Assembly: GCA_964019165.1 (NCBI GenBank)
Contig: OZ025268.1
Coordinates: 13,536,359-13,600,358, forward strand
Reading direction: 5' to 3'
DNA length: 64,000 nucleotides
DNA from: Mastigias papua
Lineage: Eukaryota; Cnidaria; Scyphozoa; Rhizostomeae; Mastigiidae
The translations under genes and the position numbers were made by a program. The notes below the pieces were generated by a model. The model did not search any database, was not told the origin of the DNA, and saw only the letters and a program-made list of their open reading frames with translations. Positions 34,396 through 46,235 of the stretch are shown piece by piece; position 1 is the first letter of the stretch; each line of letters begins with the position of its first letter.

Positions 34396-34954
34396 ACTAT
34401 ATAAGGGATTACAATATATATCTATTAAGAGAGTATCTAGATAAAGTAGAGTGTCATCTATCAATTGTGTCATTTCCAACAAGTAAAGCGACAAAACATG
34501 CATACTTTCATAGCTTGCTGGTCAGGTGCATGTTGTATATACTGATGTGAATCAGGGACTAGCCCCAAAAAAGTCTGGGTACTGCTGACAAATATTTTTA
34601 CAGTGTAGTTTCTAGTCGGGTAACACATTGAAAGAATAGTTATCAAGTAATGTGCGTTGGTCACAACTTATGTAAACATACCTCTGCGACATGTTGGGGT
34701 CTTTCTATTCACTTGTCGCCATTATTATGATCACAGCATGCTACTTTGTATAAAGCCATTGCCGGTACCATTTAAATTCCACCTGATATTTAGAGTAAAT
34801 TCAAACCAATTTGATTATATTCCGCCCACGCTTAGATTGTCCACAATCCATTTTGCAATATTTTTTGGCTTGTTACACAATGAAATAATCAAAGTGATAA
34901 TCTGATAATTGATATTTACTCCAATATCCAGCAGAAAATCGCTACTTGCAACTC

Positions 34955-35230
34955 AGTTCATACGCATAGAACAGCACACCACTTGCTGTAAGTCAGATCT
35001 GTGAAATAAGCGAATCCAACTTATACAAGTCTGGCTCTGAAGAGTATTATCAAATCTCCCATAAACAAATCAACACAACAATATATCATAAATAACATCA
35101 TACTACGGCAACATTGTGAAATTCACAACATTCTACTATATCTAATGAGTTCGGTCTCATCCTTATTTATTGATAAACTGCCTGGTATTAGTGAGCTTGA
35201 ATAGTCTGGAAGTGATCACATTCAATTTTA
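34955..35230. other. Unassigned spacer
   Basis: No recognised feature between the inverted-repeat element and the RTE-like fragment. Confidence 0.35.
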
Positions 35231-35234
35231 TAGT

Positions 35235-35670
35235 TATAAACTATTTTTCAGAGTGCATGAGGCAGTGAAAAATAACGGGATTCCAGTCATATGTAATAAA
35301 ACGATTGCCAAATCTGTTCTTGGATATAGTCCGACCTCAGGCAGAAATCTCAATGAGATTACAGAGCAACCAGTTAATATAACCTTAGTACAACTATATA
35401 AACCTACGTTGGACGTCGATGGGGGCGAAATAAATGAGTTTTCTAATACTTTACAACAAATCATATATACTATTACTTATCTTGATGTAAAAGGCACTAA
35501 GGGTAACTGGAATGCAGATGTGCTCCCAGCAAAATAGATAGAATGACTGGCCATGGGGGCTTGATGAAAGAAATGAACGCGGGGATAGATCAATAGACTT
35601 TTGCAGGAAATGAGATGCAAATAATGAATACCATGTTCGAACAACCTAATGGGTATTTCCATACCAAATT
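35235..35670 (+). pseudogene. RTE/CR1-like LINE endonuclease fragment
   Basis: Frame 35253-35537 reads IAKSVLGYSPTSGRNLNEIT, VNITLVQLYKPT, DGGEINEFSNTLQ and KGNWNADV, the middle of an APE-type endonuclease (compare the usual I..Y.P...R.......V....V..YAPT...D.EIEEFY..L and GD.NA.V). After a stop at 35535 it continues recognisably with GHGGLDERNERGDRSIDFC (about 35552-35608). Both ends are lost; the Asp of GD(F/W)NA reads GN. Confidence 0.7.
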
Positions 35671-37025
35671 TTCACTCACTACATCATACATCTCAGAATT
35701 CCCTCAAATTTGGCAGACAGCTAGAATCTCCAGATATAGAAAACCTGTATAAGTTCTCGAAACTTTGATGTAGTTTGTTTGGATTCAAGAGCGGTTGAAA
35801 ACCAGTCCTACATGGTCTAAAATTCACATACGGTGGCCATCTTGAATTCTACTTCCCTTGAAAGTCATAATAACTTGCCACATCCTTATTCTAGCAGTCT
35901 AAAACTTCGTAGCTATTCACTTTAAAGGACAAGAAATTCCAATTTGATGTTCAAATTGACCGAAACAAACGTAACGCTCACTGTCATAGCTTCCTTACAG
36001 AACTTTAGAATTTTTCGAAACCGTTTACGTCATATCTCACGCGCTCCACAAATGGGTAAGTACACAAAATTTTGAAGCATAAAATCTGCTTGGTTTGAGC
36101 ACTGATAATGCAGTTGTACCCGGAGAAGCTTCTCGAGAGAAATTTTTGTTGTTGAAGAGTTAGGTAATGTTGCATGTCAACCACATTTTAGTGCTTCTAG
36201 CAAGCTCTTTTTACACAGTATTTTTGTGAAGTTTTTGATTGATTGCATGATTTTGAGAAGATTCAATTAACTCTGCTACGCTGCTTAAATTGTCAAATAG
36301 TAAACCTCTCTTGGATTACTTAAAAATTGGAGAACAAACTAGTTGTATTTCTCAGCAGAACAGAGAATCATACAGGAGTCTAAGCTCCTTATTGTGAGGA
36401 GCACACAGAACTGCTATAGAAAGCACAATAGAAGAGAAAATAATCAAGAAATGAAATGCTCAGTAAAACACAATAGCCAATATCCCTTCAAATTTTTCAA
36501 AGCACTTTTGAAAATCAAGGTTAGCAAATAATGTACTTGCAATCAAGAGGATAAAATGTTCCTGTGAATCTTTTAAACACCCTCTGTCGCTAATACATAT
36601 TATCTTCCAGTTGGAGTGCTTGGTGGTGCTACAGTGCAGATGATATTTACATTTGGGACAAAGCAAATATCTTCTCAGGATGGCCACGAAAAGCTTACTA
36701 TTGGCATGGGTAGATGCATGAACTCAATTTTTCCTCACTGTCGTCAGGGTTCGCATTAACACCCAGTTCGTAATAACAGGCACTGTAATCAAACCGGTTC
36801 AATTCAGTTGGAACCCCTTTGCACCCCTTCACCAAGTCGAAAACTAGTTCGAAGCTAGTGTCTGCTGATGTTCTTTTACAGCCAATAAAGGCAGGATTTT
36901 GTTGAGAAGAGAAGTGCTGAAAGCCTTTGGTACCAAGCACTGTATGTGTAGATGATAATCTGGGAGACCAAAACATTCTGACGTCCTTCGTATGATATGA
37001 GTTAACAAAGAAGAACTGAATTCCC
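35671..37025. other. Unassigned region
   Basis: No frame with recognisable domains. The minus-strand frames at 36460-37027 lack similarity that I can name. Confidence 0.35.
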
Positions 37026-37029
37026 AAGA

Positions 37030-37555
37030 TATTGCTAAGTTCGTAGACACAGGCTTAAGTGGATTCCGGGAAATAAACAGGTGATACATTGTGGCATACA
37101 CTTTGAAGAGTCATGCTTTACAGTCAATCGTGGTATATAAAGAGTCTTGGAATGAAGACGCTGCTTAAACCTTATGCTGTTCCAACAGTCGATGCTGCAA
37201 ACGAGATGAAGAAGGTAAGGCACCCTGGTCGTGAACACAGAAAGGTAGGTCGGGACCATTCTTGAATCTAAACATAGTCTCATTTTCCAAATTATCCTGA
37301 TGCAGTTTCTGAATTAAGGTCTAAGTACCTTGTATTGTGATCGTAGGGATTACTTTTCCTGACAGCAAATATGTGATGCATTTAAAGAGGAGCTCCCAAT
37401 GACGGCTGATAAGAGGAAGAAGTCGAAGTAATTGCCCAAGGAGATGAAGTGCAGCAGTCAGGTGAAGATCTCAGAAGGAAAGTGCATGCCTTGTAAAAGA
37501 AGATCTACCAGTTGAAGAAGAGGACAAGATCTGTTGAGGCTTACCAGAGAAATTG
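37030..37555 (+). pseudogene. THAP-domain-like fragment with possible coiled coil
   Basis: At about 37044-37115 the frame reads RRHRLKWIPGNKQVIHCGIH followed by FEESCFTVN, resembling the second half of a THAP zinc finger (W...............C..HF...CF), with LLKPYAVPTVDAANEMKK about 37170-37215 fitting the THAP LKP.AVPT signature. AAG|GTAAGG follows at 37215 as a good splice donor. A later stretch (37485-37550: RKVHAL, KKIYQLKKRTRSVEAYQRN) looks like the coiled coil that often follows THAP, again next to a GTAAGT. Stops and shifts intervene. May be a transposon-derived or host-gene fragment. Confidence 0.4.
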
Positions 37556-37730
37556 TAAGTGCAGCATTGATCCTCTATTCATGACATAAATGCATATGGC
37601 AAGGATAATAACAACTTCCCGCTCACCAAACTGCCCTAATAACAGAATGTTGACAAACTTCACAAGACTTCAATAAATATTTCTTTGGTATTTGACTAAG
37701 AACATATATAAACTGAAATCCAGGGTGGTT

Positions 37731-38931
37731 TTAGAGATAATACAGATGAGGAGGAGTATGAGGATGAGAGCTGGAAAAAGAAGACATCCTCAGAGTTGAA
37801 CAGCACTGATGTGTGAGGGCATGGATTTTGAAGATTTTGCACAGTTTCAAATATCTCCCCTTGGATCTTGGAATTTCTAGGTCATCTTCACGAATTACAC
37901 TCCATGTCTCCTCCTGGAATACTATCCTTGGCATACTGTGTACTGAACCCTGTCCAGAATATTTCTCAACGGCCCGATCAATATTGCCCCACCAAAAAGT
38001 GGTTGTAGCTCTGGGAGTCCCGTCAGAAGGAAGCAGAGGGCAACTTTATGACATGGTGCTGAACTGTTGGGCAAGTTCAGCTTGTACCGTTTCGATTTCA
38101 CTTAATTTTTCATGTGTGATAGAATGTCTAAGCCCAAAAAGACTAGGAGAGGAAACTTCTGGCCAGTTAAGCTGTGAAGGTGTAAACCCATCTTCGCAGA
38201 AAATTAGCTTTTAAAACTGAAAACAATACACTCTGAAAACATCCACTAGACGATCTGTCCATGAATTTGGATTGCCAGGATTCTTTGACAACAATGTTTC
38301 AAAAAGTATAGAACAAACTATTGGAGGTTTTCTATCATTTGATTTTACACTTCCAAAAGTCGGTGGCAAGGGAAGAGATTTCGCATTTTTAAATGTATCC
38401 TTTACTGCATCATGAATGACCTCTCCATTCACTTCTGCTTAACATTATTTATTCTAAACATTTCCATTGCTTTAGGCAAAATATTGTTTCTCCAAGCATT
38501 TTCCATTAATAGCAACTTGTGGAGAATGCTGCTGGTGGGTAAGAAAAAGGAGTTCCTGATTACATTTCGATTGTAAACGGGTCTTTAACCTATACCTTTG
38601 CTTACTGTAATCTTCATGGATTCCATAAGCCAGTGCAAGACTGCCCATGGAAAGGTATTGCGGTCTATCCAGAATCAGCTCTGCAATCAGCATGCAAACT
38701 GCATGAAAATGGCCACCTTCATCGTTGCTGGTCAGCTATGCATTATTTTATGGATTCTGCCTTGTGACTCGAGCGTATTCTAAATAACACATTTCGTGCT
38801 TGCTAAATTCTTTGGCAATCAAGTCGATGCCAGCTATTAATTTAAGCATCTTCTTATCATTTCGTGTTCTCGCTGCTTTCACAATTTTTTCTGCGCCTGT
38901 TCTATGGCAGTCTTTAAGGGAAATTGGAACT
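37731..38931 (-). pseudogene. Uncharacterised repetitive ORF family, C-terminal part
   Basis: A single minus-strand frame can be followed with several stops: KDCHRTGAEKIVKAARTRND, KLIAGIDLIAKEFSKHEMCY (about 38920-38790), YRLKTRLQSK and HSPQVAINGKCLEKQ (38693-38472), LPLPPTFGSVKSNDRKPP (to 38211), FGLRHSITHEKLSEIETVQ, TTFWWGNIDRAVEKYSGQGS, VHSMPRIVFQEET (to about 37900). From memory this resembles unnamed ORFs recurring in cnidarian and other invertebrate genomes with a WWDNFD...GS.H.TPGI.FQE block. Function unknown; likely mobile-element derived. The frame is split by the TTAA element and resumes at 41506. Confidence 0.55.
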
Positions 38932-38935
38932 TTAA

Positions 38936-41501
38936 AGTGCTTATGAAGCGAAATTTTTTATTTCGGAAATATAAAGACGCATACTTACTTTAGTAGAAAG
39001 TCATACAAGCTTCTACACGTGAATAATATTTGAGATAATCGGGCTTTCTCTATCACTTTTGTAAGCGGATTTTTCCGACAACTTCAATGCGTCATGTGTC
39101 TTTGTGACGTGATTCCCCTGACACATCCACGCGATGTAGGTATGGCATCAAAACAGATTGGCCTTTTCTACCTTTGATCATAGTTAACTATGCTTTGAGA
39201 AAGATACGAAGCACAGTAACCAACTGTATATGTTGTTGGAAGCCTAAACTATACATTATTTACAAAGTCAAGGTATAACGATGTACCTATAGATAAATAA
39301 ATACTTCTCCGAAAAAACAAGCCTCAATGGACCAAGTTCATTCGCATACATGGGTCAAATTTCCGGCGAAGCAAGAGATCTTTACTTTATGCTGGCAACA
39401 TTTCAACAGCAAGTGCTATGTTGCAGATCTGGGGATATCAGAAATAATTTCCAACAGGATGCGATCTTTCTCATAGATGCGCTGCATTTGATATTGCGAT
39501 ACCATCAGTTAGCGGGCCAACTTGCTCATGCACATTTTGTATGATACATACAGGAGCAGTACATTGACAATTTGATGCCAACTTATACAGCGTCAAACTA
39601 AGTAACATGATTTTATGAGTCGATCTTCTGCAGGCAGCATAACCCACATAATGTCTAAGTCAAAAGTCATTTGTTTCAGGGTATTTATTGTGAACTTATA
39701 CTGAATAAGTAATTATAGCTTCTGTCGCATTTACGTACTTTTCATAGGACAACTGGCTCCAGTAGTTGTAAAAGGTTCTTAATTTTAGGTCACATTTTAG
39801 GTCTAAAATTTTCTGAAAAGTTTCTTCGAACTTTCTTAATTTAGGGAAACCAAAAACTGTAATTAACACGAAAACAAAACGTAGAAAACACTGTTGTCTT
39901 TTATAATGTTCATAAAAGCTTATTGCCTTCTAAGGGACTCGTCATTAATTCTTCCAGGGGAGGGGATGGAAGACATCTGGGAGGGGGTACCAAAATTCTG
40001 CACGATCAGAGGGCGGGGGAATGAAAAATAAGGAGCATTTCAAGAGAAGAACTATGGAGTTTCTTATGAAGTCCTGGAGTGGGGATCAAAATATCTACAT
40101 AAATCTGAGAGGGGGACGAAAATTCCATCAAATATATGAGAATGTCTTCCACCCCCTGCCCACAAGTAATAAATGACCAGTCCCTAAGCGCATAAAACAC
40201 ACTGTGGTGGACACTAATACATTAGTGGAGGAAGAATGAGTCCGTAACTTTGAAAGATGTCACATAAATTTCTAAAGTTTCTTAACTCTTTCCTTGTAGT
40301 TCTATAAGCTTCATAAGTTTAAAGACTGTCTATCAATAAGTTTCCTATAAACTGGTTTCTTATAAAAAACATGGTTTAAGCTGCAAAGTTACACAATGCG
40401 ACACCTCGTTTCAAACAGAAACTGGGCAATGTTAAACCACTGCTTTAGGTTTAACTACAATTGCGACAGTTCTTTCAATATTAACCTACTTCCTCAAAAC
40501 AAATCTGTAAAAACTTACGACCGCAAAGGAGTGACGTCAGAAAATACACGGCTTGTTCGTCTAAATGAAAACTTCACAAAAATCACGGCTTGGCTACAAC
40601 TTGATCCGCTACTCGTCTTTATATGTCTTTTATCACATTTACAAACATCTAAAATCTGCGTCTGAATCTGAATCTGAATCTCAAAAAAACTGCTGAATTA
40701 CCAACAATGAAGTACATATATAGAGGATTTCGGGGGCAAAGTTTAAAGTTCTAAACAAGGGAAAATATATATCTAAATAAGGAAAAAGTCTGTCTTAAAT
40801 GTTTATCAGCCCAATCAGATAGCGTCTGACGCAAAAAGTTGCAACGTGGCATCTATGTTCTATTCGAGATGCATACATGGCATAGCAGGCGCAACACCAC
40901 CGACGTGGCACGTATTACAAGTCTGTTACACGTGGCATTATCAAATTCATAAACAACAACAGCGGAAGCAACTAGGTTCTTCAACAAGGGCTCTTCAACA
41001 GCAATTCGTAGTGATAATGATCAAAAATATATTACAGTCCCAACCTATGATGTAAACGATACTACTTTACTGGTTCATTATACTATTTTGCTTAGCTTCT
41101 AATTGTTTGATTACTGCCTCCCTCTTTGTATCCTCTCTTTGATACAGTAGGACTGCAACGTTCTGAATATCGAATCTCTCTACTACATCTTCATCTGAAC
41201 TGTTCTTTGACGCTAGTATTCAGAATTAAAGCTCACACTTTGCCTTTAAAATTCATTGTAAGCCTTCATAATTCCATATGGACTGACCTACCTTTCTTGC
41301 CTGTGCGTGTCAAGGTATTCACGTCACAACTCTCGTTCTAGGCCACTTCCGTTTTGTCGGAAATTTTTCTGCACGTAGAGCGTTACAATTTCATCTTTTC
41401 AAGGTAGTAGAGCCAACATTTACACAAAAAATCTTACCATGAAAATAAGCGGATATTTTTACACCGATATCAGCAATAAAAAATTTCGCTTCATAAGCAC
41501 T
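38936..41501. mobile_element. TTAA-flanked TIR element B, 2.57 kb
   Basis: Ends AGTGCTTATGAAGCGAAATT and complement, about 30 bases nearly perfect, flanked by TTAA (38932-38935 and 41502-41505). Excising it with one TTAA makes the minus-strand ORF continuous across the site (SSSLL|KVPISLKDC). It shares AGTGC ends with element A. The interior has no transposase that I recognise; it carries a 251-bp Harbinger-like MITE (39934-40184) and a retroposon-like (TCTGAA)n tail near 40657-40682. Confidence 0.8.
39934..40184. mobile_element. 251-bp Harbinger-like MITE
   Basis: Ends GGGACTCGTCATTAATTC and GAATTACT-type complement ...AATGACCAGTCCC, flanked by TAA (39931-39933 and 40185-40187). The interior is G-rich on the plus strand (GGGGAGGGGATGG, GGGAGGGGGTACC) and C-rich at its right end (CCACCCCCTGCCC), so the arms can pair. 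Nested in TTAA element B. Confidence 0.7.
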
Positions 41502-41505
41502 TTAA

Positions 41506-41590
41506 GTAGACTTGAACTCTGAATTTCAAGCATGCTATGCACAAAGCAGGGAAGATCACCCTTGTATTGACGATAGCAGATTCAGTCCTG
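41506..41590 (-). pseudogene. Uncharacterised ORF family, part upstream of the TTAA insertion
   Basis: Minus-strand frame CYRQYKGDLPCFVHSMLEIQ SSSLL runs straight into the TTAA at 41505 and joins in frame to KVPISLKDC on the other side of element B. Further upstream the frame is lost (stop near 41595). Confidence 0.55.
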
Positions 41591-41599
41591 ATAGTCCTC

Positions 41600-43815
41600 T
41601 TGTTTTATTCAACACTTGAGTAAAAAAGTAATTACTAGTAGTTAGTTCGATACAAGAAGACGTAAAATGCTACAGAAGTTGCAACAAAATTTCTTTAGTA
41701 AAAGCAAAATCTTCCCTGCGTCACAAGAGTTTCCCAGTTTTCTTTTGAGGGAAGTCTTCACAAAAACTGTTGGTAGCATTCAGGATGATAGAATCCTAGC
41801 TATCTGTCACGTCTGTAACTCTTCTATGTTGCTCATTGAGGTGGTTTTCACCTCCATGGGAAGTTTTAGTGATCATAGTCTCTCTATGTTGCTATAGAAC
41901 ATGTCATCATGACAAACTAATTAGGGCCATGCATTAAGGAAAACACGCTCTAGCTTCGTTTTACAAGGCACAAAATCGAAATGTACATGAAGAATTCATA
42001 CCAAACACCTATGTACAACAACAGAAAATAATTCTTTAGTGCTGTTGACCGTCAAGAATTGGACCAACTTTTCACGTGAGTCAAATCAAAGGACCAATAT
42101 GAAATCAAGGGCTTATTTCGAAGTAGAGGCAAACGCCACACTAAAGGCTCATGTCACATTGATGTTTGAATCAGGACCCCAAAATTATACATAATCAGCT
42201 ATTTTGCATTATTTCCCAGATGGATGACAGTTACCCTAATTTCCTCCAGGTATATCACACAGTACTAGATCAAGTTTGCATAGTGTGACCAGGAACAATA
42301 AACTTACTCCGAATAACAATATCTGATATGACAGAATAACATTCAAAATAGCACATATCTTGAAGCTGGTAAGCATATGGCTATAAGAACAAACTGTGAT
42401 AATAATATGAAAGGCAAGTCAGTGACAGCAAGCCCACAAACATAAATATGGATTCCTAACCTGTAAACACATGGCATCCCATTCAATAATCTCATCAACT
42501 CTAGAATCATTTGAAGTTCCCATAGCAAAACTAAAAGTCAATGAAAAAATTGGCATAAGTATCAACTAAAGCATTAGACCATTTAAATAAGCTGATAAGA
42601 AAAAGGCGTACTAATGATCAATACAAAATTGGTTTTCATACAGTACTAGAGATTAATAGGAAACAATTAGTTGCTATGGAACTTAATAATCTCAACAGAT
42701 ATTCTCTGATTTTTAATACATATAGACAATACAAGTAACCAACCTGCACATTGCATTTGGATCAACAAGGTATTGCCCATTGTTCAATTCCAAAATTGGC
42801 AACTGAAAGCAAAGTCTGAGATTCTCAAGTTATCATTGAACCAATGAGTTTTGATTCAAAGAAGGCATCAAACAGTTCATATTATTTTAAAAAAGCATTT
42901 AGCAATTATCTAAAATTCACAATTCTATAAAAGCAATGATGGAGCATGCCCTCACTATAAGGGCTGGGGAGGGGTGTTGAGAGCCAGTAACTTACCAATA
43001 GAAGCCTTAGCAAAATTGGAAAATTACCGACAGGAATCTACATTTAAGTTACAACTTGTCAGGCAGTCAGGTTTGCTGAATAATGACCAAATTCAAATCA
43101 TAGCCACCTACAGGGATAGTGCCAGATAGTTAAGCCTGGTGGGACCTAATTTTTTAATAGTGACGTATCAGAAGCTATCATTGAAGGGTTTCACATGAAA
43201 GACAATCAAGTAACTTCTATCCTCCACATTGACTTGAATGCATCTCCTAAAGTAAATTCTGACAGAACATTGTAATGTTTAAGCACAGATCTGGGAAACT
43301 TACAACGAAAGTGAAAACTAAGATGACACCAATTTCTTGGTAAAATATAGGGGCAAGGTAAAGCCAAGCCCTAAGAAGTTCCGCACTTTGCCTAGTACTG
43401 GAAGTGTATTCATCACTAGACACTGTCCTTCAAATAACTGCTTTTTTATTGAGAATGTTATGACTGTTCATGTCGATGAACATTGGTAAATGTATAATAC
43501 CGGACCAAGACTTAAATCTTGTAGACATACCTGCCAATTTCTAGGGGTGTAGATATAGCGACCATATCAAAAAATATGGGATTTACACAAAAAAAGCTCA
43601 AAACCAAGCAAACATACTGAAGAACATTCAAAAGTGGTAAAATACTATTTGTGTAAAATCCTTCCATCAATTGACACTGTTGAGTCTCCGCTATGCTAGA
43701 AAACTGAAGAATAAAATGTAATGCAGCCCTTGAGTCAAAAGTTTATTGTGAAGTACATTTCACGTAAAACTCTATCAAGGGATCATTCATAAAGTATGTA
43801 CGCTTAACACAGAGC
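41600..43815. other. Unassigned region
   Basis: AT-rich, no gene or repeat family recognised. The last part must include the 5' LTR or leader of the copia element starting at 43822, but its boundary is not evident. Confidence 0.35.
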
Positions 43816-43821
43816 AAAGCT

Positions 43822-44337
43822 ATGGCTTCAGATGACAAGTTACCGTCTATCGATAAATTGAACAACTCCATTAGGTCAATATGGAAATTACAAATGACTG
43901 TTTATTTACAAGCTAAAGAGCATTGGCGCCTTGTAAATGGATCCGCTAATCGCCCTGAAAATGGTGCTGAAAATCAAGGGATGTTGGCTCGATCTATAGT
44001 GGGAAAGGCAAGGGTCAATTCAAACCTACTACAAACCATAAGTTCCTCACAGTTACATATCATTGCTAGATCAGAGTTGGTTTTCCCAAGTCAGAAATCG
44101 AATGAATTGGCTAAAACTTTCGACAGAGCTTCGTTGCCACACAAGTTGCAGTTGCTTTCACAGCTACTCGATTTAAAAATGAGGTCACATCAGACTGTGG
44201 ATGCATATTTTAAGGATTTAAAGGGTATAACTGAGCGATTAGACGCAATAACTTTAGCAGTTTCTGCCGATTTGCAGATTGCTGCTCTTCTTCGTGGATT
44301 ACCACCTGAATACGAAAAGTTATGTACTACTTACGTA
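43822..44337 (+). pseudogene. Ty1/copia gag, N-terminal part
   Basis: Open from ATG at 43822: KLNNSIRSIWKLQMTVYLQA, FDRASLPHKLQLLSQLLDLK, HQTVDAYFKDLKGITERLDA, LQIAALLRGLPPEYEKLCTT. This is the UBN2/Retrotran_gag-type pattern of copia gag (W...M...L.....W, L...L...KM.....V..Y...F..I...L, LL..LP..Y). No stop before the insertion point. The frame is cut at a TA (44336-44337) by the composite element, and the natural continuation (VAKGEVTFSE) is at 47327. Confidence 0.8.
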
Positions 44338-44615
44338 CAATACCCGACAAAAGTCCTGGGACACTTTGCACTTTTTGCAGTCTGCAACAAACTTTCATTC
44401 CCCTCTTCCCCTGAAACAATGTTGGTTTTCTGGAGAAGTACCTGCGATAATGGGAAAATTTCGCGTGCACGCCAACTTCAAATGTACCACAAACGAATCA
44501 ACATTGTTCTAGGGGGAAGGGGGGTGCATGTTTGTAGTAACTATGACAATATGTAGAGGAAAATGGTTTTTTATCTGTTTCTTCTAAGTGTCCCAAGGAC
44601 TTTTGTCCACTATTG
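44338..44615. mobile_element. 278-bp mariner-like MITE, left unit
   Basis: TIRs CAATACCCGACAAAAGTCC and its partner GGACTTTTGTCCACTATTG. Contains the G-run AGGGGGAAGGGGGGTG. Differs from the right unit at only a few positions (for example ACACTT versus ACGCTT). Confidence 0.75.
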
Positions 44616-45582
44616 TCTGGTATCAAATTTGAAAGATAAAAGCTATTTGGCTGCAATCATGGGCGATCATAGGGTTTTCGGGGGCGCTGATTACGATAGT
44701 GACAACAGTTTTTACGTATCTTTACCCTATGACGTCATGCTGACGTCACAGGGTAAATTTATTGGGCTTGTCTCATGAAGGTGCATATAAACAGTACTTT
44801 TGTGCACACGAGTGCAACTGCACATCATGCTCATAAAAATATGAGGCTCTGGCTTCTATATAGCAAAAACGCAGAAGAATTATGACCAGTAGTTTGCGTT
44901 TAACATCGTATTAAAGACGTAGCCTCGTAATCGTGAGCTTGACTGTAGGAATTGAACAACTGTCATAGGCGGCTGCAGATGGCCACAAAAGTGTACCATA
45001 AGGGTACACAGAGATTGAAATGAGATGACGAGAGAAGCGAAAATTACTGATGAGAAGAATGAAGTTTTTAATTTGTGGCGAAAGGAGTTTAACTTGCCGC
45101 ATAGTGAAATCACAACTCGGTGTAGGATCTCTAAATCTAGAGTAAACGCATAGGCAAACAGTGTATGGAGTCAAAACCATCCAGAAAAAGAGTTGTGAGC
45201 CTCCAGCACTAACTAGAAGGGAGAAGGGTCGTTTTCTCAGAAATTTTAAGTCATGACAGAACAGATTCAGGCCCTCTCAAGAGGCCAGAAAGGCTATGAG
45301 GGGAGGGGCAAGGCCTCCCCATCTTCGGGGACCCAGATAATGAGCACACAAGTAAATTCGATGGTGATAATATATGGTATGCTGTACAACCTGTTATCAC
45401 TTCTAGCCCCCTTGACCACCTTAACAGTCAGTTTGAATTATGGAAAGATGCGGGAAATGATTATTTGACAAAATAAAGTGGACAAACTACTTTCTGTGGA
45501 ATACAATACATGCAATACATTACACGGCTCAGCGTCCTTCAATGCAAATCAGACTGAACAACAACAACAATATGCACTAGCG

Positions 45583-46006
45583 ACAGTTTACACGGTTTAC
45601 ACTCACAGTCTACACTTGAAAATCAGGCGGAAAAGGGTGCTTCCCTTGACGAAAGCAAAAAGGTGACCACCATGCCAGGTGTACACTATCTATGTACATG
45701 CTTTAATGATTTTTCATGAATTTTTTAGTATACTGGTAAGGAAATAATGAGGAAAAACTCCACGGTTTACACTTTTTTGCATAAAGAATCACATGACCTA
45801 ACTCTTAATACCTTCGAAAGTGTAAACCGTGGACAAAGGCCAATTTTCATACTACTACTACGTTTTCTATAAACTTGAATATTGTTGATGGGTGTACACA
45901 TATTGTGTACATCTTTTACGTATTTTACACAAATTAAATACTACGCATATGCAGAAATACAGAGCTTTTTGCAAGTGTAAACTGTGGTGTAAACCGTGTA
46001 AACTGT
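45583..46006. mobile_element. MITE with repeated TTTACAC(GG) words
   Basis: Inverted ends ACAGTTTACACGGTTTACAC and complement, with an inner inverted pair CCACGGTTTACACTTTT / AAAGTGTAAACCGTGG (about 45760 and 45818). No coding capacity. It interrupts the minus-strand open frame that starts at 46235. Confidence 0.65.
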
Positions 46007-46013
46007 GGAATGC

Positions 46014-46235
46014 ATAGCAACAACACACTGCGGGATACTCATCGCATTCCGTTGTTGTCAAGCTGCATACAACAGCGTAGGTACAAAACGGACAGAGGGA
46101 GGGGCAATTACAGCATTGATCTGAAGTGACAAAATGTAACAATAAACTGCCAATGAGCAAAACACCAGCCACATAGAGTGACTGTCTCTTCACCAGACGT
46201 GTGAATCTGACGAACATATTGGCGGTTGGCATCAT
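46014..46235 (-). pseudogene. Possible type II membrane protein exon
   Basis: Minus-strand frame from an ATG at 46235 encodes a short basic head (RFTRLVKRQ), one hydrophobic segment (LYVAGVLLIGSLLLHFV), then a Cys-rich part (QCCNCPSLCPFC). The layout suits a signal anchor, as in Golgi glycosyltransferases, but no catalytic domain follows because the MITE cuts the frame. Could be chance. Confidence 0.3.

Larger units (their letters stand above)
31286..34953. mobile_element. Large inverted-repeat element with nested insertions
   Basis: Arms of about 550 bases (31286 to about 31835, and about 34405 to 34953) run from AGTT(A/G)CAAGTAGCG inward through matching blocks such as CCAACATGTCGC and CAGCAAGCTATGAAAGTATG. 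Small indels separate the arms, so it is older than the 26044 palindrome. Between them lie a truncated LINE (32788-33645) and a second hairpin (33795-34395); GACCGTGTATTTC also recurs in inverted order (about 31848 and 33671). I could not identify a target duplication or transposase. Confidence 0.65.

Noticed and set aside
37813..38214. Plus-strand frame of 133 codons
   Set aside because: Antisense to the recognisable WWGNID-family frame on the minus strand.
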